Source: Cryptomeria japonica
Taxonomy: Eukaryota > Streptophyta > Pinopsida > Cupressales > Cupressaceae
Direction of reading: 5' to 3'
Assembly: GCF_030272615.1 (NCBI RefSeq)
Contig: NW_026729331.1
Location: 32,627 to 96,626, forward strand
DNA: 64,000 nucleotides
Each line of letters opens with the position of its first letter. The stretch's first letter is position 1. Below are positions 58,701 to 64,000 of this stretch, in pieces. The notes beneath the pieces are model-generated. The model did no database searches. It was not told the origin of the DNA and was given only the letters and a program-made list of their open reading frames with translations. A program made the position numbers and the translations under genes.

Positions 58701-61700
58701 TGAAGGACCAGCACAATTTGATACATTTCAAAATGACGAAGCTATTGTCGACTATCTTGGCATTCGAGATGATCTTCCCCCTGGAGACCACAAAGCAGGA
58801 TACACCATAGAACTCAACAACATGGCATACTTCGGTGAGGGTGTCGGGCCTTCTAGTCGCAAAAATGTGAAAATAAGAACAAAACAAGGGTCTTATGGCG
58901 AAAACCACACTGTGGCGCTATCTGACTCCAAAAAAGTAAAAAGAAAGGACATATCTGAGGGTGAAAACCTCTCTGAGGCACCCGAAGATGGAAGGCTCGA
59001 CATTCTCCCAACGTCATATGAGGAAAAGTCATCCATGCTGATAGAGGAAACTATAAAGACAAACATTGGTACGGAAGAAGTTCCACACAACATATTCTTA
59101 GCTCAATCTTTGATAGAGTCCGAAAAGGCAAAATTCATAAGCTTCTTTAAGGAACGACAAATCAACTTTGCATGGTCATACGCTGATATGCCTGGATTGG
59201 ATCCGGATTTGGTAATGCATCATTTGACAGTCAAACCGGGGGCAAAGCCAGTAAAGCAGAAATTAAGGAAAATGCACCCACAAGTGGCATTACTAGTCAA
59301 AGCAGAGCTGGAGAAATTATTGGATGTCGGATTCATACGCCCAATTGATTATCCCGAATGGATTTCCAATTTAGTACCTGTCAGCAAACCAGATCGCAGT
59401 ATCCGAATATGTACAGACTTCAGAGATATCAACAAAGCTTGTCCGAAAGATGACTTCCCATTACCAAACATTGACTTGATCGTTGATCTCACAGCAGGTC
59501 ATGAAATGCTATCTTTAATGGACGGATTTTTTGGATATAATCAAATCAGGATTGCGCCTAAAGATCAACATAAAACATCATTCACTTGTCCATGGGGAAC
59601 CTTCTGTTGGAATGTCATGCCTTTTGGGCTGAAAAATGCAGGCGCTACTTATCAAAGAGTGATGACCACTATTTTTCATGATCTCATGCACATAACAGTG
59701 GAAGATTATGTTGATGATCTCTTGGGAAAATCAATAGACAGAGATACACACTTGGACATACTTTCAGTTGTCTTTGATCGGCTGGAAAAATACAAAGTAA
59801 GATTAAATCCAAAGAAATGTGTCTTTGGAGTAACCTCAGGGAAGCTCCTAGGATTCATTGTGTCTAAAAGAGGAATTGAGGCCGATCCAGCAAAAGTCAA
59901 GGCTATCTTGAACATGCCGCCACCGAGGAACATCAGTCAACTTTGATCTTTACAAGGGAGACTCCAATCCATACGAAGATTCATAGCGCAACTTGCAGAT
60001 AAGTGTAATCCTTTCTAGCACCTGATACACAAAAACATCAAGTTCAAATGGGATGAGAACTGTCAACAGGCATTTCAGGCGCTCAAAGATTATCTTTTGA
60101 ACCCACCAGTTTTGATGCCACCAATTCCAGATCAACCTTTGTTACTCTACATATCAGCTACTCCAACGACACTGGAGGCACTCTTAGCACAACAAATACC
60201 TGACGGCAAGGAAAAAGCAGTATATTATATCAGTCGCACACTGGTGGGATATGAGCTAAATTACACACCAATCGAGCGTGCCTGTCTCACTGTGGTCTTT
60301 GCTTCACTAAAATTACGTCATTATATGCTCACTCACAAGACTAAGTTGATTGCCAGAATTGATCCACTTAAATATCTTCTCAACAAAGCTACACTTACTG
60401 GGCGGCTGGCCAAGTGGGTAATGATTCTGAGTGAATTTGACATCGAGTACGTAGACAGAAAAGCAATAAAAGGACAAGCAATTGCAGATCAATTGGCAGA
60501 TGCTTCCATGATAGATGATGTTCCTCTACAGTCAGAATTTCCAGATGAAGCAATTTTAACAATATCACATGTGAAGCCATGGCAACTATACTTTGATGGC
60601 TCATACACACAGCATGGAGCAGGAGCGGGTATACTCTTTATAACTCCTCAAGGCGATTCTATACCAAAATCATACCGCTTATCATTTCCTTGCACCAACA
60701 ATATAGCAGAATATGAGGCATTAACAACTGGATTAAGAATTGCAGTTCAGTGGAAGATCCAGGAACTTCGTGTTTTTGGGGATTCTCAACTTGTCATCCA
60801 TCAAGCAACTGATGATTACCAAACAAAATATGAAAAGCTAATGCCTTACAAACAACTGGTAGATGATTTGAAACAACACTTCACAAAGATAGATTTTGAG
60901 CAGATACCAAGAGAACAGAATCGTGCTGCAGATGCCATGGCTACGATTGCTTCGCTCATTGATCTACCACAAAATGAGACCTGCTATGAGTTCCTGGTAG
61001 ATAATCTCCTGATTCCTTCATATGAGATCACTCCTACAGAAATGATATGTGTTGTTGGTCCTGAATCCCAATTATATGGTTCCATATTCACATACCTTCG
61101 CGACAATATCTTACCTCCCGATCTATCGAACAACCAACGCCGCACTTTCATTCGCCAATCCTCTCGATACGTCATTCTAGCTGATATCCTATACCGACGA
61201 GGTCTAGATGGCACCCTTCTTAGATGTTTAGAGAGTGATGAAGCTCAGATTGCGTTACGAGAAGTGCATGAAGGGATATGTGGTCTGCATACTAGTGGTC
61301 CTACCTTGGCCAAGAAACTCATCAGGACTGGATATTACTGGCCTACTATGGAAAAAGACTCATATCAGTTTGTCAAGAAGTGTAAGCAGTGTCAAATTCA
61401 TGGAGACCTCATACACGCACCAGCACAAGAACTACAACCACTTGCATCTCCTTGGCCCTTTTGTCAGTGGGGACTCGATCTCATAGGCAAGATTCACCCT
61501 CCTTCTTCCAACGGTCATAAATTCATTATCACAGCCACAGAGTATTTCACAAAGTGGATTGAAGCCGTGCCTCTCACACAAGTTACTGGGAAACAAATCG
61601 CTACCTTCATTTTGAACTACATCATTTGCCGATATGGGATTCCTACTTCCATTATTACTGATAACGGGCGTCCCTTCAAAAATCAGAATGTTCGTGAACT

Positions 61701-62328
61701 CTGTGACCGCTTCCATATCTCTCATCGTTTCTCCACACCATATTACCCCCAAGGTAATGGCCAAGCTGAGGCATCTAACAAAACAATTCTCAAAATCCTT
61801 AAAAAGACAGTCGACGACGCTAGCCGTAACTGGCATATCCAACTCAATCCTGCACTTTGGGCCTACCGTACAAGTGTCCGCACACCTACAGGAGCTACAC
61901 CTTACTCACTTGTCTACGGCGCTGAAGCCATCTTGCCTATTGAGGTCGAGTTACCTTCTCTACGGGTCTCCTTGAGAAACATAATCAACGATGAAGATTA
62001 CAGGGTCTCTCGCTTACAAGAACTAGAACTGCTGGAGGAACGAAGACACACTGCTTTTAATCATCTCAAGGCTTACCAACAAAGAATGAGTCGCAGCTAC
62101 AATCACAAAGTTAAGCCTCGCACATTTGAAGTAGGTGACTTAGTCCTCAGAGAGAACCCCAAGAATCAGCAAGACAGAGATAAGAAGGGCAAGTTCGAAC
62201 CAAATTGGCTTGGTCCTTACATCATCACAGCGGTATATGGATCTGGGGCATATCAGCTCTCAACTACAGAAGGTGAACCTTTGGAGGATCCTATCAACAG
62301 CATGCACCTTCGCAGGTTCTACACATAG
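55774..62328 (+). pseudogene. Tat-type Gypsy gag-pol polyprotein, one frame with three stops
   Basis: All parts share one frame: 55729-57891, 57898-59946 and 60097-62328, interrupted only by TGA at 57889 and 59944 and TAG near 60016. The last two fit CGA-to-TGA and CAG-to-TAG decay. Domains are gag (MRDICPYPF start, then FTPKFDKYRG-like region); a CX2HX4HX4C knuckle (CEFHKSKGHKTSNC, about 56648); protease with VLIDGGAGLN (about 57362); a G-patch-like segment (GFKILQRFGYDGKSPLGLRK, about 58090-58150); RT with SLMDGFFGYNQ and YVDD (59707-59718); RNase H (about 60130-60480); a second RNase H (WQLYFDGSYTQHGAGAG, about 60580-60960); and integrase with its HHCC zinc site (about 61260-61400), core DLIG...TDNG...QGNGQAE (61470-61780) and tail to MHLRRFYT. 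The first ATG at 55729 lies in flanking DNA, so I begin at 55774. Confidence 0.93.
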
Positions 62329-62418
62329 CTCATCGGAATATCCTAATTCAAAAATACAAAAAAAATCAAAAAATTCAAAAATACAAAAAAAAAATTATAA
62401 AACAAAAAAATCGTTACT

Positions 62419-62569
62419 TGGTGAAAACCTGGCAAACAGGCGCCTTGTGACACAAAAAAAAAATTGAAAAAATCGAAAAAAGTAAAGAGAAATAATTTCA
62501 TCCAATGGTGAAAACCACTTCGGTGGCGCCCTGGGCAAGTACCATGGTGAAAACTAGGTCACCAGCGCC
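62419..62569 (+). repeat. Three copies of a TGGTGAAAAC...GCGCC motif
   Basis: Copies at 62419-62444, 62506-62530 and 62545-62569, each 25-26 bp, all starting TGGTGAAAAC and ending GCGCC. The middles differ. Confidence 0.85.
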
Positions 62570-62880
62570 ATGCGTAGAGACTTTGCTCCTCCCTCCTTCA
62601 GGATTCTCTTTCATCCTTTCACTTTGCACACACTCACGACCAATTCATCCACAATAAACTTACCCAGTCCCATCATGGCTTGTTATTGATCTACCCCAAG
62701 ATTGGTTAGCCATTCATAATAAACCTCCCTTTTCGCCTCCCTTTCCATCCATAATAAATCAGATCCTATCTGTGACTACGGCCAAATTCTACGTCTAGTA
62801 ATGGGTGTGGAACTAAGAACATCACATGTTTCGAGGAGTACAGTTTCTTCCAGCTTCCTTCAAGTCTATCCGTGCACAGA

Positions 62881-62975
62881 TCCGCAATAAAGCAACATTT
62901 GCATCACAGATCCGCAATAAAGCAACATTTGCATCGAAGATCCGCAATAAAGTTTCATCTTCTCCGCAATAAAGT
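62881..62975 (+). repeat. 30-bp tandem array with CCGCAATAAAG
   Basis: Two nearly identical 30-bp units (62881, 62911) start TCCGCAATAAAGCAACATTT. Two shorter relatives follow at 62941 and 62963. Every unit carries AATAAA, so the array is a cluster of polyadenylation signals. A divergent form occurs near 43330-43410. Confidence 0.9.
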
Positions 62976-63140
62976 ATCAGTTTTATGGATTCAGTCAGTT
63001 TCAGATGAGAGACAGTAGCAACAATAAGCTTCAACAAAATCAAATCTTTCAACAGACTCAGACAACATATGGTTCAGTGCTATCTATCCTTTTTGTGAAA
63101 GTGACCATTGTGACCACAATCGAATAAGACTTATACAAGT

Positions 63141-64000
63141 GACATATTTGAACTTGCTTTGGATTTGTTTGTTTACACATCTCTTGATTTAAGATGAACA
63201 TAAAAATTTCTTGGGTAGTATTGATAGGATTTGAACAATTCATAAAAGGATTTCGACTTGAACATAGGCCAATATTCTTGAATAGAATTTGTGGGTATTG
63301 ATTTTTATGATAGTGTTTGATTTTGGACAAGGATGGGACTAGGAGACTCTTTGATAGGTTGGATAGACACAATATGAGAAGATGGTATTTGATAGGAAGT
63401 CATGATTTTAGGAAACTCTAGTTCATGCTTAATATACTCAGATTTACAAGATCCTTACATGATGGTACTTGATCTTGGATGGGCATGTTGCTAGAATTTT
63501 TATTGTATGGTGTTATTTGTTGGATAGGAATGGCACCATGCGAGTTGTGGATATTCTTGGGAAAAGTAACATCATTGAATTTGTGTGATATATATTCTTC
63601 ATTTTAATAGTCCTCAATAGAAATATAAAAAGAATTATTTGGCTTTTGGTGTGTTTGTAATGTGTATTAATATTTTGGATAGATGGATTGGAAGTTATAT
63701 TGTAAGGAGGAAGATGAAGGATATACATAATGTGTGAAATATATGGAGTGCTCTCATGAACTTGGTCTTGGAAACATTGACTAGAAAGAAGGATGTCAAG
63801 TTAAGATTGGGTTTCCCTTGTCAACAGAGTCATAGGTTGAGTAATGAAAGCTCACAGAAAGTTTATCTATAATAATCTCATTATTAAATATATTTTAATT
63901 ATTATATTCAACTTGATCTACAATACTATCATCATCGTCATTAATAAATTAATTTTTTATTTGATTTGGATAGCAAAATTTCTCTAATGAATTCATAGGA
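63141..64000. repeat. Block D: copy of 35727-36586, running off the window
   Basis: Same orientation and near-identical sequence. It starts at GACATATTTG, directly after the Gypsy 3' region. No gene was recognised in it. Confidence 0.93.

Larger units (their letters stand above)
55741..63140 (+). mobile_element. Ty3/Gypsy retrotransposon, Tat-type, 5'-truncated
   Basis: The internal region runs from just before gag through integrase to a long 3' non-coding region. The left edge coincides with the end of block B and the right edge with the start of block D. No 5' LTR, primer site or recognised LTR pair is present. Domain order gag-protease-RT-RNase H-second RNase H-integrase without a chromodomain places it in the Tat lineage. 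A decayed relative lies at 41557-43474. Low decay suggests it is the youngest element in the window. Confidence 0.88.
62329..63140 (+). other. Gypsy 3' non-coding region (polypurine, repeats, likely LTR part)
   Basis: A-rich tracts are followed by three related motifs and a polyadenylation-like array (listed separately). The same order is visible in decayed form at 42794-43474. A true LTR boundary could not be fixed because no second LTR copy exists in the window. Confidence 0.6.

Overview
The window looks like nuclear DNA of a conifer, most likely Cupressaceae. It is AT-rich, intron-bearing and dominated by old, C-to-T-decayed LTR retrotransposons. Its one intact host gene is a thaumatin-like PR-5 protein (TLP, 53485-54261) that, from memory and not from a search, closely resembles the Cry j 3 / Jun a 3 pollen-allergen group. 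There are no bacterial genes, CRISPR arrays, tRNAs or rRNAs. I found no convincing new multi-gene system. The distinctive feature is a TLP cluster being duplicated, broken and invaded by transposons.

Layout. 1-8690 (block A) and 46262-55740 (block B) are direct copies of one ~9 kb segment. Each holds a gag-only LTR element, a decayed minus-strand Ty3/Gypsy pol, the TLP 5' flank, the TLP 3' UTR and a 35-bp minisatellite. Block B keeps the TLP gene; block A has lost it, leaving a deletion scar at about 7085-7115. Between the blocks lie: a compound microsatellite (10159-10460); an 8.7 kb Ty1/Copia element (12624-21361) flanked by 39-bp direct repeats; a PDR-type ABC transporter pseudogene (23640-24249); a TLP pseudogene split by a second Copia element (25190-31445, element 25751-30828); an unrecognised degenerate coding segment (31466-31982); a long (TA)n tract; LINE ORF1 remains (33620-34610); a repeat (block C) that recurs at the window's right end (block D); a TLP 5' fragment holding only a signal-peptide start (38325-39025); a deleted Gypsy remnant (41557-43474); and another copy of the TLP 3' flank (44020-44740).

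55741-63140 is a comparatively young Ty3/Gypsy element of Tat type with two RNase H domains and a G-patch-like segment. It reads in a single frame of about 2,200 codons with three isolated stops. It begins exactly where block B ends, lacks its 5' LTR, and ends where block D begins, so its edges are rearrangement breakpoints rather than a clean insertion.

Function. Only the TLP is expected to make a working product: a secreted, 16-cysteine antifungal-type protein. At least three other TLP 5' ends and two other 3' flanks record repeated local duplication and loss. Gene symbols are left empty because no locus name can be assigned from sequence alone.
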